Below, one piece after another: positions 1 through 12,020 of a DNA stretch of 64,000 nt. The position numbers were made by a program, and so were the translations under genes. This DNA is from Doris montereyensis. Its lineage: Eukaryota > Mollusca > Gastropoda > Nudibranchia > Dorididae. The stretch's first letter is position 1. Each line of letters opens with the position of its first letter. Location of the stretch: the NCBI GenBank assembly GCA_037039925.1, contig JAXRKP010000174.1, forward strand, positions 62,001 to 126,000. The letters are read 5' to 3'. Under the pieces are notes generated by a model. It made no database searches. It was not told where the DNA came from and was given only the letters and a program-made list of their open reading frames with translations.

Positions 1-3000
1 GGCTGGGTTGAAAGAAGAAGGTGCTCTGATAAGTTGAGTAGCCTGAGTTAAAAGAAGAAGATGCTCTGATTAGTTGAGTAGGCTGGGTTGAAAGAAGAAG
101 GTGCTCTGATAAGTTGAGTAGCCTGAGTTAAAAGAAGAAGATGCTCTGATTAGTTGAGTAGCCTGGGTTAAAAGAAGAAGACTCTCTGATTAGTTGAGTA
201 GGCTGGGTTGAAAGAAGAAGATGCTCTGATTAGTTGAGTAGGCTGGTTTGAAAGAAGGTGCTCTGATTAGTTGAGTAGGCTGGTTTGAAAGAAGAAGGTG
301 CTCTGATTAGTTGAGTAGGCTGGTTTGAAAGAAGGTGCTATGATTAGTTGAGTAGGCTGGGTTGAAAGAAGATGCTCTGATTAGTTTAGTAGGCTGGTTT
401 GAAAGAAGATGCTCTGATTAGTTGAGTAGGCTGGGTTGAAAGAAGAAGATGCTCTGATTAGTTGAGTAGGCTGGGTTGAAAGAAGATGCTCTGATTAGTT
501 GAGTAGGCTGGGTTGAAAGAAGAAGACGCTCTGATTAGTTGAGTAGCCTGAGTTAAAAGAAGAAGATGCTCTGATTAGTTGAGTAGCCTGGGTTGAAATA
601 AGAAGATGCTCTGATTAGTTGAGTAGACTGGATTGAAAGAAGAAGATGTTGATTAGTTGAAGGCTGGGTTGAAAGAAGATGCTCTGATTAGTTGAGTAGG
701 CTGGGTTGAAAGAAGAAGATGCTCTGATTAGTTGAGTAGACTGGATTGAAAGAAGAAGATGCTCTGATTAGTTGAGTAGGCTGGGTTGAAAGAAGATGCT
801 CTGATTAGTTGAGTAGGCTGCTGAAAGAAGAAGACGCTCTGAAAGAAGAATTAGTTGAGTAGCTGGATTGAAAGAAGAAGGTGCTCTGATTAAAGGCTGG
901 TTTGAAAGAAGATGCTCTGATTAGTTGAGTAGCCTGGGTTGAAATAAGAAGATGCTCTGATTAGTTGAGTAGACTGGATTGAAAGAAGAAGATGCTCTGA
1001 TTAGTTGAGTAGGCTGGGTTGAAAGAAGATGCTCTGATTAGTTGAGTAGGCTGGGTTGAAAGAAGAAGATGCTCTGATTAGTTGAGTAGACTGGATTGAA
1101 AGAAGAAGATGCTCTGATTAGTTGAGTAGGCTGGGTTGAAAGAAGATGCTCTGATTAGTTGAGTAGGCTGGGTTGAAAGAAGAAGATGCTCTGATTAGTT
1201 GAGTAGCCTGGGTTGAAAGAAGAAGACGCTCTGATTAGTTGAGTAGGCTGGGTTGAAAGAAGAAGGTGCTCTTGTTAGTTGAGTAGGCTGGGTTGAAAGA
1301 AGAAGGTGCTCTGATTAGTTGAGTAGGCTGGTTTGAAAGAAGATGCTCTGATTAGTTGAGTAGGCTGGGTTGAAAGAAGAAGGTGCTCTGATTAGTTGAG
1401 TAGGCTGGTTTGAAAGAAGATGCTCTGATTAGTTGAGTAGGCTGGGTTGAAAGAAGAAGGTGCTCTGATTAGTTGAGTAGGCTGGTTTGAAAGAAGAAGG
1501 TGCTCTGATTAGTTGAGTAGGCTGGTTTGAAAGAAGAAGGTGCTCTGATTAGTTGAGTAGGCTGGGTTGAAAGAAGATGCTCTGATTAGTTGAGTAGGCT
1601 GGGTTGAAAGAAGAAGACGCTCTGATTAGTTGAGTAGGCTGGTTTGAAAGAAGATGCTCTGGTTAGTTTAGGCTGGGTTGAAAGAAGAAGGTGCTCTGAT
1701 TAGTTGAGAAGGCTGGGTTGAAAGAAGAAGGTGCTCTGATTAGTTAAGTAGGCTGGGTTGAAAGAAGAAGGTGCTCTGATTAGTTGAGAAGGCTGGGTTG
1801 AAAGAAGACGGTGCTCTGATTAGTTGAGTAGGCTGGGTTGAAAGAAGAAGGTGCTCTGATTAGCTGAGTAGGCTGGGTTGAAAGAAGAAGGTGCTCTGAT
1901 TAGTTGAGTAGGCTGGGTTGAAAGAAGAAGGTGCTCTGATTAGTTGAGTAAGCTGGGTTGAAAGAAGAAGGTGCTCTTGTTAGTTGAGTAGGCTGAGTTG
2001 AAAGAAGAATATGCTCTTGTTAGTTGAGTAGGCTGGGTTGAAAGAAGGTGCTCTGATTAGTTTAGTAGGCTAGTTTGAAAGAAGGTGCTCTGGTTAGTTG
2101 AGTAGGCTAGTTTGAAAGAAGATGCTCTGATTAGTTGAGTAGCTGGGTTGAAAGAAGAAGGTGCTCTGATTAGTTGAGTAGGCTGGGTTGAAAGAAGAAG
2201 GTGCTCTGATTAGTTGAGTAGGCTGGGTTGAAAGAAGAAGGTGCTAGGCTGAAGGTTGAAAGAAGAAGGTGCTCTTGTTAGTTGAGTAGGCTGGTTTGAA
2301 AGAAGATGCTTGATTAAGTAAGAAGGTGCTCTATTGCTCTTGTTAGTTTGAGAAGGCTAGGCTGGTTTGAAAGAAGATGCTCTGATTAGTTTAGTAGGCT
2401 AGTTTGAAAGAAGGTGCTCTGATTAGTTGAGTAGGCTGGTTTGAAAGAAGATGCTCTGATTAGTTGAGTAGGCTAGTTTGAAAGAAGGTGCTCTGATTAG
2501 TTGAGTAGGCTAGTTTGAAAGAAGATGCTCTGATTAGTTTAGTAGGCTAGTTTGAAAGAAGATGCTCTGATTAGTTTAGTAGGCTAGTTTGAAAGAAGGT
2601 GCTCTGATTAGTTTAGTAGGCTAGTTTGAAAGAAGATGCTCTGATTAGTTGAGTAGGCTAGTTTGAAAGAAGATGCTCTGATTAGTTTAGTAGGCTGGTT
2701 TGAAAGAAGATGCTCTGATTAGTTTAGTAGGAGTTTGAAAGAAGATGCTCTGATTAGTTGAAGTAGGCTAGTTTGAAAGAAGGTGCTCTGATTAGTTTAG
2801 TAGGCTAGTTTGAAAGAAGATGCTCTGGTTGAAAGAAGATGCTCTGATTGTTTAGTAGGCTGAGTTGAAAGAAGGTGCTCTGATTAGTTGAGTAGGCTAG
2901 TTTGAAAGAAGGTGGTTAGTTGAAAGTTGAAGAAGGTGCTCTGATTAGTTGAGTAGCCTGGGTTGAAAGAAGAAGTTAGTTGAGTTGGGTTGAAAGAAGA

Positions 3001-3300
3001 AGATGCTCTGATTAGTTTAGTAGGTTGGGTTGAAAGAAGAAGATGCTCTGATTAGTTGAGAAGGTTGGGTTGAAAGAAGAAGATGCTCTGATTAGTTGAG
3101 AAGGTTGGGTTGAAAGAAGAAGATGCTCTTGTTAGTTGAGTAGGTTGGGTTGAAAGAAGAAGATGCTCTTGTTAGTTGAGTAGGTTGGGTTGAAAGAAGA
3201 AGATGCTCTTGTTAGTTGAGTAGGTTGGGTTGAAAGAAGAAGATGCTCTTGTTAGTTGAATAGGTTGGGTTGAAAGAAGAAGATGCTCTTGTTAGTTTAG
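1..3300. repeat. 40-bp minisatellite array, truncated at the left edge
   Basis: About 80 tandem copies of a 40-bp unit containing GATGCTCTGATTAGTTGAGT followed by AGGCTGGGTTGAAAGAAGAA. A second length class of 37 bp lacks one GAA triplet in the GAAGAA run. Variants are grouped: GGTTTG or TAGTTTG versions dominate 2.0-2.9 kb, while a TCTTGTTAGTTGAGTAGGTTGGG version fills 3.1-3.3 kb, as expected from local unit-by-unit amplification. The array starts before base 1, so its full length is unknown. No coding potential is seen. Confidence 0.97.
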
Positions 3301-3365
3301 TGTGTTGGGGGTGTGGTGCCAGGTGGACATGCGACCCACACACATTTGGTGTCAAACATAAAGCT

Positions 3366-3418
3366 TGAGAGTGATAGGCTAAGACTGTGATAGGCTAAGA
3401 CTGTGATAGGCTAAGATT
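3366..3418. repeat. Short 17-bp tandem repeat
   Basis: About three copies of a unit reading GTGATAGGCTAAGACT, just after the large minisatellite. It shares only the word AGGCTAAG with that array and looks like an independent small expansion. Confidence 0.7.
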
Positions 3419-4317
3419 GTGTGGAACCTCTGTGGCATAAAGTTGTCCCACTAATACCATATCATCAATAATGATTGAATCAGCTCTGAGAAAAATAACC
3501 TGAATGTCACCATGACCCTCAATCTGTGGTGGGGTGACTTTGTTGTTAAACAAAGAGTGATATCCCAAACATCACAGTTTTCTTTGATGAAATCGCACGT
3601 ATTGACGTTTATCACTTTTTACCTCAATCCAGTGCTGCTCCTTTTGAGTTGTGATTTCTGAGGATGTATTCACCACGTGACACAAAAGGAAAAGAAAAAC
3701 CTAAAATAAGCTACTAGCCCGAATAGACTTTCCACTGCTGTGGGTTCATGCAGGCAGACTGTATCATAACTCCTGATATCCTGTTCTGTAATTTTACACT
3801 TAAACAAAGCGGGTCAAAGTTTTACTCGTCGATGTCGGCTTAGATCTACATTTAGAGATGAGATGGAAGAAATCTATTCACAATCCCTTTCCTGAACCCC
3901 TATCCCCACCCATAGAGGGTCAGGTGGGGGGGGGGGAAATTACCTCCTGTTTAACTCCATAAGGCACACAGCATAACAGACCATTACGTTTTTACATAAT
4001 GCATTCTCTTGACTGAAGCCACAGTCTTGTCAACAAAGACACGAAACCGAAACACCTGAACAAACAAGAGCTTGGCTCCATTCCCACAGGTAGAAACATC
4101 TCCTGCAACCCCTCCCTCACTCCCTCACACCCAATGCTTTCTATTTTTTTTTAACAGTAATAATCCAAAATTGTTGTTTTAATCAAAATATCAAAACTGG
4201 GTAAAATTCAAATCTATGTGCACATTATAATTATATCAACAATTTTATGAATTAAACTAAGCCACAAAAGCTCCTTGTCATTACTGTCCCCTTGATTCAG
4301 TACAAGAGATCACATCT
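3419..4317. other. Gene-free interval
   Basis: No coding region, RNA gene or clear mobile element is recognised here. It contains a G10 run near 3927-3937 and AT-rich sequence. The stretch separates two tandem arrays. Confidence 0.5.
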
Positions 4318-4830
4318 GTGTTTGGGATAATTGTTTTAAGCATTACGTTTTACCTTCAAGACATCCCTATGGTCATATGGCAAATGGATGACGTAATTGT
4401 CATAAGCATTACGTTTTACCTTCAAGACATATTCATACGGCAAATGGGTGATGCAATTGTTTTAAACATTACGTTTTACCTTCAAGACTTCCCTATGGTC
4501 ATATGGCAAATGGGTGAGGCAATTGTTTTAAGCATTACGTTTTACCTTCAAGACATCCCTATGGTCATATGGCAAATGGGTGATGCAATTGTTTTAAGCA
4601 TTACGTTTTACCTTCAAGACTTCCCTATGGTCATATGGCAAATGGGTGATGCTCTCATCGAAATGAATGTAAATTATGTTTTATCTTCAACATTTCTCTA
4701 TGGTGATACGGCAAATGACTGACACTCTCATCGAAATGAATGTGAATTATGTTTTACCTTCAAGATTTCCCTATGGTCATACGGCAAATGACTGACACTC
4801 TTATCGAAATGAATGTGAATTCTCAGGGAC
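4318..4830. repeat. 66-bp tandem repeat (about 7 copies)
   Basis: Copies start near 4330, 4396, 4456, 4522 and 4588, spaced 66, 60, 66 and 66 bp. Further diverged copies of about 72 bp continue to about 4830 with the words CGAAATGAATGT and CGGCAAATGACTGACACTC. Each unit contains ATTACGTTTTACCTTCAAGA and ATGGTCATATGGCAAATGGG. Because 66 is a multiple of three, a 134-codon open frame (4318-4722) with a 22-residue periodicity runs through it. I read that frame as a by-product of the repeat. Confidence 0.9.
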
Positions 4831-5049
4831 TGGGAAACACTTTCTTTTTGATCACATGATGCGGCTCTAGGTGCACATTGTAAAACTGTGTCAGAATGGA
4901 AAGATAAAGACAAGCGTAGAAAATATGTTATTAACATACACCTGTTTGTTAAAAAACATAAAATTATCTGACCGTAGCCACAATTGCTTTATAAAAGTTC
5001 TCCTAACAGAAGACAAAACATTAAATGACACCACCTTCATCACACGAGT

Positions 5050-5340
5050 GGTGTAGGTGGCCGAGTGGTTAGGCTGCTGGACTTGAGATCATGAGGTCCG
5101 GGTTCGAATCTTAGCAAAGCTAGGTCCGATGTTGTTTTCCTTGGGAAAGACACTGAACACGCATTTCCCCACTCAACCCAGGTGGAAATGGGTACAAACA
5201 CTAGCTTGGGAGCACAAACCTGCATCAGACTAGTGTCCTGTCCAGGAGGTGATTATTATCATCTGTTACACAATATCGAAACCAGGATAAGCTCCGGCTT
5301 TACGTGGTCGTAATGGCTTATAGGGAACTTTTTTTTTTTT
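5050..5340 (+). mobile_element. tRNA-derived SINE, family A
   Basis: The head has a pol III A box (TGGCCGAGTGG at about 5058) and B box (GGTTCGAATC at about 5101), the spacing of a tRNA gene, but no cloverleaf-closing 3' end. A central part follows (CTTGGGAAAGACACTGAACA, then CCCACTCAACCCAGGTGGAA and ATGGGTAC). It resembles the conserved central domain shared by several metazoan tRNA-SINE families; that comparison is from memory. The tail reads ATAAGCTCCGGCTTTACGTGG. It is a SINE and not a functional tRNA gene. A minus-strand relative lies at 24540-24843. Confidence 0.75.
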
Positions 5341-5402
5341 AACTTTATCTTGCGAGTACAACAAAATGTAACGAAATGACCTTGTCACTATATATGATAA
5401 TA

Positions 5403-6101
5403 CAGACGACTCCCGTTAACCGCAAAAACGACGAGAGCGGCAAAATTGTTGCAATTATCCGAAGTTGCAATAAAGCAGATTTCGCTGTGAGCTCAATATT
5501 TAGGGTCATTCACTACTTGACAACTAGGTATGTCTGTTGCCATATTTTTGCAGATAAAATTTGGCCTTTGAGATTCACAGACATGCAACCATCATGAACA
5601 TTCTCTTCTTTACCAATTTTGTATATCTTTAAACAGGTACTACACCGCCAATAAAATATTATGCAGTACTTCAGTTCATTGTTTATGTTGAGCTAGCTGT
5701 GTTGTAAACTACAACGTGCGCAGCTCGTGGTAAGTGGTGTCACTCCCTTTGATCTAAATAGTTGGAAGTTGGCTGCCAACTCGGCTCATGGGCTGGGAAC
5801 AGTCACGTGTTACTTATTGTACCGTACAATACCCCACTTTCCAACTGTCTGAGTAGTTTGAGGCAAGGCCTATTGTGCCTCTACTGTCTGCTAGACCCAA
5901 ATCAGTGTATGACTTTTATATCATTATGGTTGTTCAGTAAAAACAACGTAGACATGCCAGCATCGTTTAGCTAAGCGTGAAATAAGAAAAAAAGCCGACC
6001 GAAAATCTGAGGCAAGGTGTCGTTGAGTTGCGATTATCCAAAGTGAGTTGCGATTAACCAGTGACTTTTATAGAGAGTTAATTCTGCCTCAGAATCGACT
6101 G
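5403..6101. mobile_element. Tigger/pogo-like non-autonomous TIR element
   Basis: The left end CAGACGACTCCCGTTAACCG and the inverted right end CAGTCGATTC are both flanked by TA (5401-5402 and 6102-6103). Subterminal words are also inverted: GTTAACCGC and ATTATCCG on the left against GGTTAATCGC and GATAATCGC on the right strand. TA duplication plus TIRs of this style are typical of pogo/Tigger elements. No transposase is present in the 699 bp. TIR identity is modest, so the boundaries are likely but not certain. Confidence 0.5.
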
Positions 6102-6278
6102 TAACTCTTTTTTTAACTCTTCCCTAAGGAAATGTCTATCCAGATCTTTGCACAGAACCATCTGCAAGTGAAAATTTATGTAAAACACAAAAAGTCTTAA
6201 TAAAAGGACTCAGTTAAGAATCCTCTTAATTATCCACTTCTATACAATAGTTTTAGTTTTAGTGCAACAGGTATAGTA

Positions 6279-7517
6279 CAGTGGAACCTCTTTAATCGAG
6301 AACTCGGGGAATCAGGAAACTCAGTACAATTTTTCACGAGATTGCTTTAATTATCATCGCCATTTCCCCAAAACTATTTTTTATTCCAACACTCACCTGT
6401 TATCTTAATTTGATTTGCCTATTAAACAATTCATTCTTACACCTCCGTTAGTGCTAGACATGTTATTTGAGGGGTTAGATGCAAAAACCCCTATATTCCA
6501 AAAAAAGATGAATGGAGAAAATCTATTTTTTTATTAAGTTCCAAATGAAGCCCAATTATTTTGATATTGCATGTGTACAATCATTAATGCTTGTATATAT
6601 CATTGTGCATTAATTCATAAAATCTGTGAAGTCATTGTTTATGGAGTAACCGTTTGATTATTGAACCCAGGTGCAAAACCAAATATATCCGTAACCAGTT
6701 TTGGTGCAAAACCAGACAAATCCTAAAATAGTCTAAAATTGAGTAATGAGTGACCTTCGCCTGATTTCTTTATCATCTTAATGGATATTTCTTTCATTTT
6801 CTGGCCTTATTTGTTAATTTGGGTGTGTCCTCGAGGTCATTTAAGTTGTCTAAAGCCTCAATGATGAAACTGTCGTTCTCTTCATTACCTACAGTCACCA
6901 TTTTGAACAATAGCATTCATGTGACTAGACACTCATTCCAGATTGGGTCTCCTAGCATATGTCTAGTTTTGACCAGAAACAATATCAGATATAGCCAATT
7001 TTGAACAAGAATGATTCCATCATCAGAAGACTCTTCATTCAAATTCTGAGTTGGTGAAAAAAACATGATATGTAAAAATGGCGCATGGCGGTTTTTGCAT
7101 CTCACCCCCTCACATGTAGACGATGTCGTAAGTACCACTTCACAAAAGGACCATAAACCAAACACACTACACATTCATTACGCAGGAATGAAATCAGGCG
7201 TCGTGCCAGTCCTTACTTGTCCACCTTACAGTACAGTACAGTGTTGACATGGGGCAGCAATTAGAAAGCAGACTCATGCACCGTCATAGCCTTTCATTGC
7301 CTGCTTAACCTATCAATCACAAGCTTGGACACATGAGGAGATTTTAACAATCCACCATGCGTTCTTGTCATGACGTGGCAGAAGGGCTTACGTACCTCAA
7401 ACTGATGAGGGAACACTAACCAAAATCCCCAGGTCCCTGGGTAATTAGAAAAAAAATCCGGCTAATCGGGACAATTCTACAATCCACCGAAACGTCCCAA
7501 TTAGAAATGTTCCACTG
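6279..7517. mobile_element. Tigger/pogo-like TIR element, 1.24 kb
   Basis: It begins CAGTGGAACCTCTTTAATCG after TA (6277-6278). It ends with the reverse complement of CAGTGGAACATTTCTAATTG followed by TA (7518-7519). The shared 9-base terminus CAGTGGAAC, TA duplication and the following AAT-rich TIR are typical of pogo/Tigger transposons. The interior holds no intact transposase. A short acidic minus-strand frame near 6820-7050 could be a remnant of a transposase C-terminus, but I cannot confirm that. Confidence 0.6.
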
Positions 7518-7519
7518 TA

Positions 7520-9800
7520 TTTTTATCATGTCATGGCTATACATGTATTACACAGAGACACATTGCGTCTAACACAGGTTAACAAATTTGATCCACATCA
7601 GACTGCATCAAGACAAAAGATGCACAAAATAGGAAAAGCAATTACTCTTCAGAAAATGACCTCAAATTGTTTAGACAATCCATTTCAAATGTGAAAGTTA
7701 TTTTTGATCTCTATGAGAATTATCTAGATCTAAACATTTCTTCAAGCATCACACACTCTGGCTCCTTTGTATAATTTAGCATCAATGTCATCATCTAAAA
7801 ACAACTCTGAAAAGATAAAATTCATGACCCATGCTTCAAGCATTGGATCATTGTAATAAGATACACGCATAATCGGTTGTGACAATCCATTGGATATATG
7901 GGCGAGCGAAATTCATATTCCTTGTTTCCAGTAGGCGTGTATAGACTTTCTTCTTTCTTTGTAATTACATGTTTTCAAAGAATTTTTTCTTACACTAGAA
8001 GTACATATTAAATGAAGACATTATTAATAGTAATACAAAAGTAACAGGCTAAGGTAAACATAGAGGCATTACTTGAAACTGGACCGCAGGATTGGAAGAC
8101 AAGGCCTTCGCAGACGATATTACACTGTGGGCCTATATGCATGTATTTCAATAAAATCATAAATCAATACAATTATATCAATAAGGAAACCTTGAATCCG
8201 ACACAAACCAACAGTAAGAGAGCTTCAATAACCTTTTCTCAAAGTCTCAATATCTATGTAATTTAGAGGTCAAACCTCCTTATCATAAGAGAACAAAAGG
8301 AACTGAGAATTAAATCGCCATTTCGGTTGAAACTTATTTCAAGGGTACTAAAGTGACAGATAGTCAGTTCTAAACTAAAACTCACCTCATCATGTAATTT
8401 TTTCCCAGTATGCCCACAATGTCTCCCCTCGGGAATAATTGCCGCCAAAACATCGTTGAGTGCAAGGGGTAAAATAAAAAATGTTGCCGTCACTATCCAT
8501 GTGATTGGCAGTACACTTGCAAGCATTGGAAAAGTTTGAATGAAGTTTCAGTGACTACGATAAATAGGAATTATTGTCCTCCTTTAGAGAAATTATAACC
8601 TGTAGACCTTTCCTTAAAGTTGCGCAGCATGAAAGGTTGTTGTATAATTATAACCTGTAGACCTTTCCTCAAAGTTGCGTAGCATGAAAGGTTGTTGCTG
8701 TCCAGATGCAATGCCTTCATCTAAGTTTCTGTGAATGAAGAAAATGTGAACCATTTAAAGAGGAAAGGAGTTTTTCTTTTGTTAGTGATAAAACTTTGAT
8801 CTACTTTAATACGCAAACCTCTGATCAAAAGGTGCTTTCTATCTGAACAAAATTTTGGTAAATTATTCATGTCCCAGTTACAAACCAAATACTTTCTGTT
8901 AAGTATTTGAGATGCTTCTTGAAATAGAAAATGTAAATTTACTCAATACTGTGTAATTGAATCAAGGTAGATTCATCAAAATGATTTCTTGTTTCTACTG
9001 TCTTCTGAACTACATTTACAGGTTTACATGAGGTGTGAGCCCACTAAATAAACGTCACAGCATACATACGTGTATTGAGAGGATTCAGTGTAAACATAAC
9101 TATAACCATCTGTAGAATGTATCATGAAATCCAGTTTCCATCAAAATGCAATCTTTTTAATGGGGAGGAGGTGGAGGGGGGCGGGCCCTGAACCTGTAAC
9201 TTCAGACACACGTTCTTGGGTTCAATATCTAGCCGCATCCAGTAGCGATTTTTTATAAAATAAACAGTTTTGATTTTATTAATTTTTTTTAAAACTGCAA
9301 ATAGCGACCTTTCCAATTTTTGGCAAATTTAATAACAAAAGAATTATTTTTGCAAAAATTTGAAGAGATATATAAAATCGCTACTGGGGAAATTTTGTAT
9401 AACGTCATAGATGCTATATATCAACATTGGAGGCAATAGGACAATAAATAAAAGAATAATTAATACTTTGAAACGTCATACAATCTTGAGAGGCTTTGGA
9501 ATGCTTCTTGTCGACCCTATTTCAACTGCTCCAGATCCTTTATACTCATATCGGATGGCATTTTTCTTATAACAATAACAGAGGTCTGCCACCAATATCA
9601 TCCAGAGGACGTAACTCAGCCCATAAGGAAACATAGGAGGATTGAGATACATTTCTTCCATTTTTATCCGACTAGATCTTGCATAAATGCTAATCAGAAT
9701 CTAGATCTACTTAAATTTTTACAAAAGCTTTCCAGCCTTTATTTTGGCCCTATAAATTTTAAGTTGATGATGATACCGATAACGATATGAATTTGACACA
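7520..9800. other. Gene-free interval with one 55-bp duplication
   Basis: No gene is recognised. At 8591-8645 and 8646-8698 an unit of about 55 bp containing AACCTGTAGACCTTTCCT and GCATGAAAGGTTGTTG is tandemly duplicated with about three differences. The rest is AT-rich, with short open frames lacking any recognisable domain. Confidence 0.5.
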
Positions 9801-9811
9801 CATTATTATTG

Positions 9812-11413
9812 TTGGTCATCAGTTTTGTCTTGCTTGTACTGATTTCCTGCCGTATGCTGCGGAAGATGTATCTAGTCTTCTGACCAGATTATTCAGTTCT
9901 TGCTCTGTGCCTGCGAGTCCATCAATATCATCTGCGAAGCACAGGTTTGTAATTGTTCTTCCACCAATGCTCACTGTTCCTTGGTGGCCGTCAAGTGCGT
10001 CTGTCATAATTTTTTTTGAGGAAGACATTGAAAAGGGTCGGAGAGAGCAAGCACCCTTGTCTCACTCCAACAGTGGTTGTGAACCAGTCTCCAACCTCCC
10101 TGTTTAGATATACTGCACTGCTGGCCTTGTTATAGAGCTTCTGTATGACACGGATAATTTTTGTAGTGGTTCATGGTCACCCAGAGTGCAGCATGCCACA
10201 CTCTATCAAAAGCTTTCTTGAAGTTGAAGTCTATGAATAAGTGGTAGAGCTCTTGTTGGTGATATCTTGAAGGTATCGTTCGCACAGAATTCTGAGGTTA
10301 AATATCTGCTCAGTTGTACTGCGTCCTGCTCTAAATCCTGCCTGCTCCTCACTTATGATTGCCTCGGCCTGCGGTTTCAGTCTGTTCAGTATGATCCTGA
10401 GCATAACTTTGCTAGGATTGCAAATGAGACTGATTGTGCGGTAGTTGTTGCACTGCTGTAGGTTTCCTTTCTTGGGAAGGGTGATTACTAAAGACTGGGT
10501 CAATTGAGTCGGCCATCTTCCTGACTCCCAGATCTACTGGCAGATTACACTTAAAACGTCTATCATAGCCTCACCCCTGCTTGGACAAGTTCTCCTGGGA
10601 TACTGTCTATGCCTGCAGCTTTTCCTTTCTTCCACTTCTTGAATGATGGGGAAATTCTTTGTGTCTGTTGTCGGATGTGTGTTGAGCTTTTCTGTGTCGC
10701 CTACTGCGCGGAGAGAGTAGAGGTCTGAGCAATACTCTGTCCACTTGTGTATAATCTCTTTGCTCTCGGTCAGGCACTTCCCATTTTTGTTGACAACGGC
10801 ATTGGGCCGTCCATGTTTGCTGCTAATAAGGTGTTTGACTATTTGATACGCTTTCCGGGTGTTGTTTAAATTGAGGTTACGTTCGATATCGCTGCATTGA
10901 GCCGAGATCCATTCCTCTTTTGCTTCCTGCATGCCTTTCTTCACCATCTTGTCTGCTTGTCTGTACTACTTTGTTCCATCTTCACTGTCATACTTTGACT
11001 TCTTTAGTTCACTCCTTTTATCACATAGTTTCAGCAAGTCCTGTGTGACCCAAGGCTTCTTGATAGGCCGCTTCTTGCCAAGGACTTCATTGGCGGTCTC
11101 GGTCACTGCAGTGTTGAAAGTTTCAATGAAAGTGTCTACATCACTGCCGTGTGCGTCGAGTATTAGGAGTGGTGCGTATTTGCCTCCAATCTTAACCTTA
11201 GAAATTTATGCCACTTTTGGGTCTTGCACTTTCTCCAGGTCAAATTTTATTCTAGTGTGGTCCTGCTCCTTCATCTTCTTGAGGTGTAAGCGGAAGGTCA
11301 TCATGACTAGTTCGTGGTCGCTGTTGATATCTGCTCCCGGGTGTCCTGGCATTGTTGACTGATGTATGAAGCGTCTTCTCACCAGGATGTAGTCTATCTG
11401 GTGACCAACAGTG
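9812..11413 (-). mobile_element. LINE 5' part (endonuclease to reverse transcriptase), inverted
   Basis: On the minus strand, in order: an endonuclease C-terminus with QIDYILV and the catalytic SDHELVMMTF motif (about 11400-11250); a Lys/Glu-rich linker; reverse transcriptase with NNYRTISLI, EQAGFRAGRSTTEQIF, FKKAFDRVW and TVGVRQGC; then the catalytic FADD box and a YG/EIS segment near 9850. Several frameshifts make it non-functional. It belongs to the APE-type non-LTR elements (RTE-like by motif style). It joins head to head with the plus-strand 3' part of the same family at about 11413; see the next entry. Confidence 0.85.
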
Positions 11414-11945
11414 ACACTGGAATCCATATTGACATCATCGCCAACGAAGAGAAGCTTGAAACTGTGCACAAGTTTAAATATCTGACATTGTTCACTCAGT
11501 GTTTCTTTACGCCTGCGAAACATGGACACTAGCTGCAGATATAGAGAAGAGAATACAGGCAACAGAAATGAGGTGCTTTAGAAGACTGCTCGGTGTCTCT
11601 CACAAAGACCATATATCAACAATGAAGAAGTCAAAGACAGAATAAGACAAACCATTGGTCCTTACAAAGACCTCCTCACCACTGTCGAAAAGGCGCAAAA
11701 AGAAATGGTTTGGACACTTGGTGAGAGAAGGAGGGCTTCCAAAAACCGTGCTTAAAGGAACTGTCAGAGGAGGTAGGAGAAGAGGCAGACAAAAGAAGAG
11801 ATGGGAGGACAATATCACTGAATGGACGGGCCTGAAGCTAAGTGAGCTGATGAGACGGGTGGAGGACAGGAAGGAGTGGAGAAGACTGGTTATTTGGTCA
11901 TCGGTAGCGCCCCAACAGCCTCTGCCATGGGACAGATAGATAGAG
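11414..11945 (+). mobile_element. LINE 3' part, direct orientation
   Basis: The plus strand encodes EKLETVHKFKYL, a damaged ACETWTL box, RIQATEMRCFRRLLGVSHKD, then the basic C-terminus KKWFGHLVREGGLPKTVLKG, GRRRGRQKKRWEDN and EWTGLKLSEL. This is what follows the point where the inverted minus-strand piece stops, so the two pieces together form one element with its 5' part inverted. The end (GATAGATAGAG) is followed by ATTATTATTG at 11946-11955, which also occurs at 9802-9811 just before the inverted piece, a candidate target-site duplication. Confidence 0.85.
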
Positions 11946-11956
11946 ATTATTATTGG

Positions 11957-12020
11957 CCACTGGTGTGTGTCTCACCTGGCAAGACGAAAGCCACTGGTGC
12001 ATGTCTCACCAGGCAACATG
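11957..12020. repeat. Two-copy 40-bp direct repeat
   Basis: GCCACTGGTG, then TGTCTCACC and GGCAA, occurs twice (from about 11957 and 11990) immediately after the LINE. No further meaning is evident. Confidence 0.5.

Noticed and set aside
5050..5125. Functional tRNA gene
   Set aside because: A and B boxes are present, but the acceptor stem does not close and SINE sequence continues directly downstream, so I call it a SINE head.
10267..11362. Plus-strand frames (64 to 143 codons) opposite the LINE
   Set aside because: They are antisense shadows of reverse transcriptase and endonuclease sequence.
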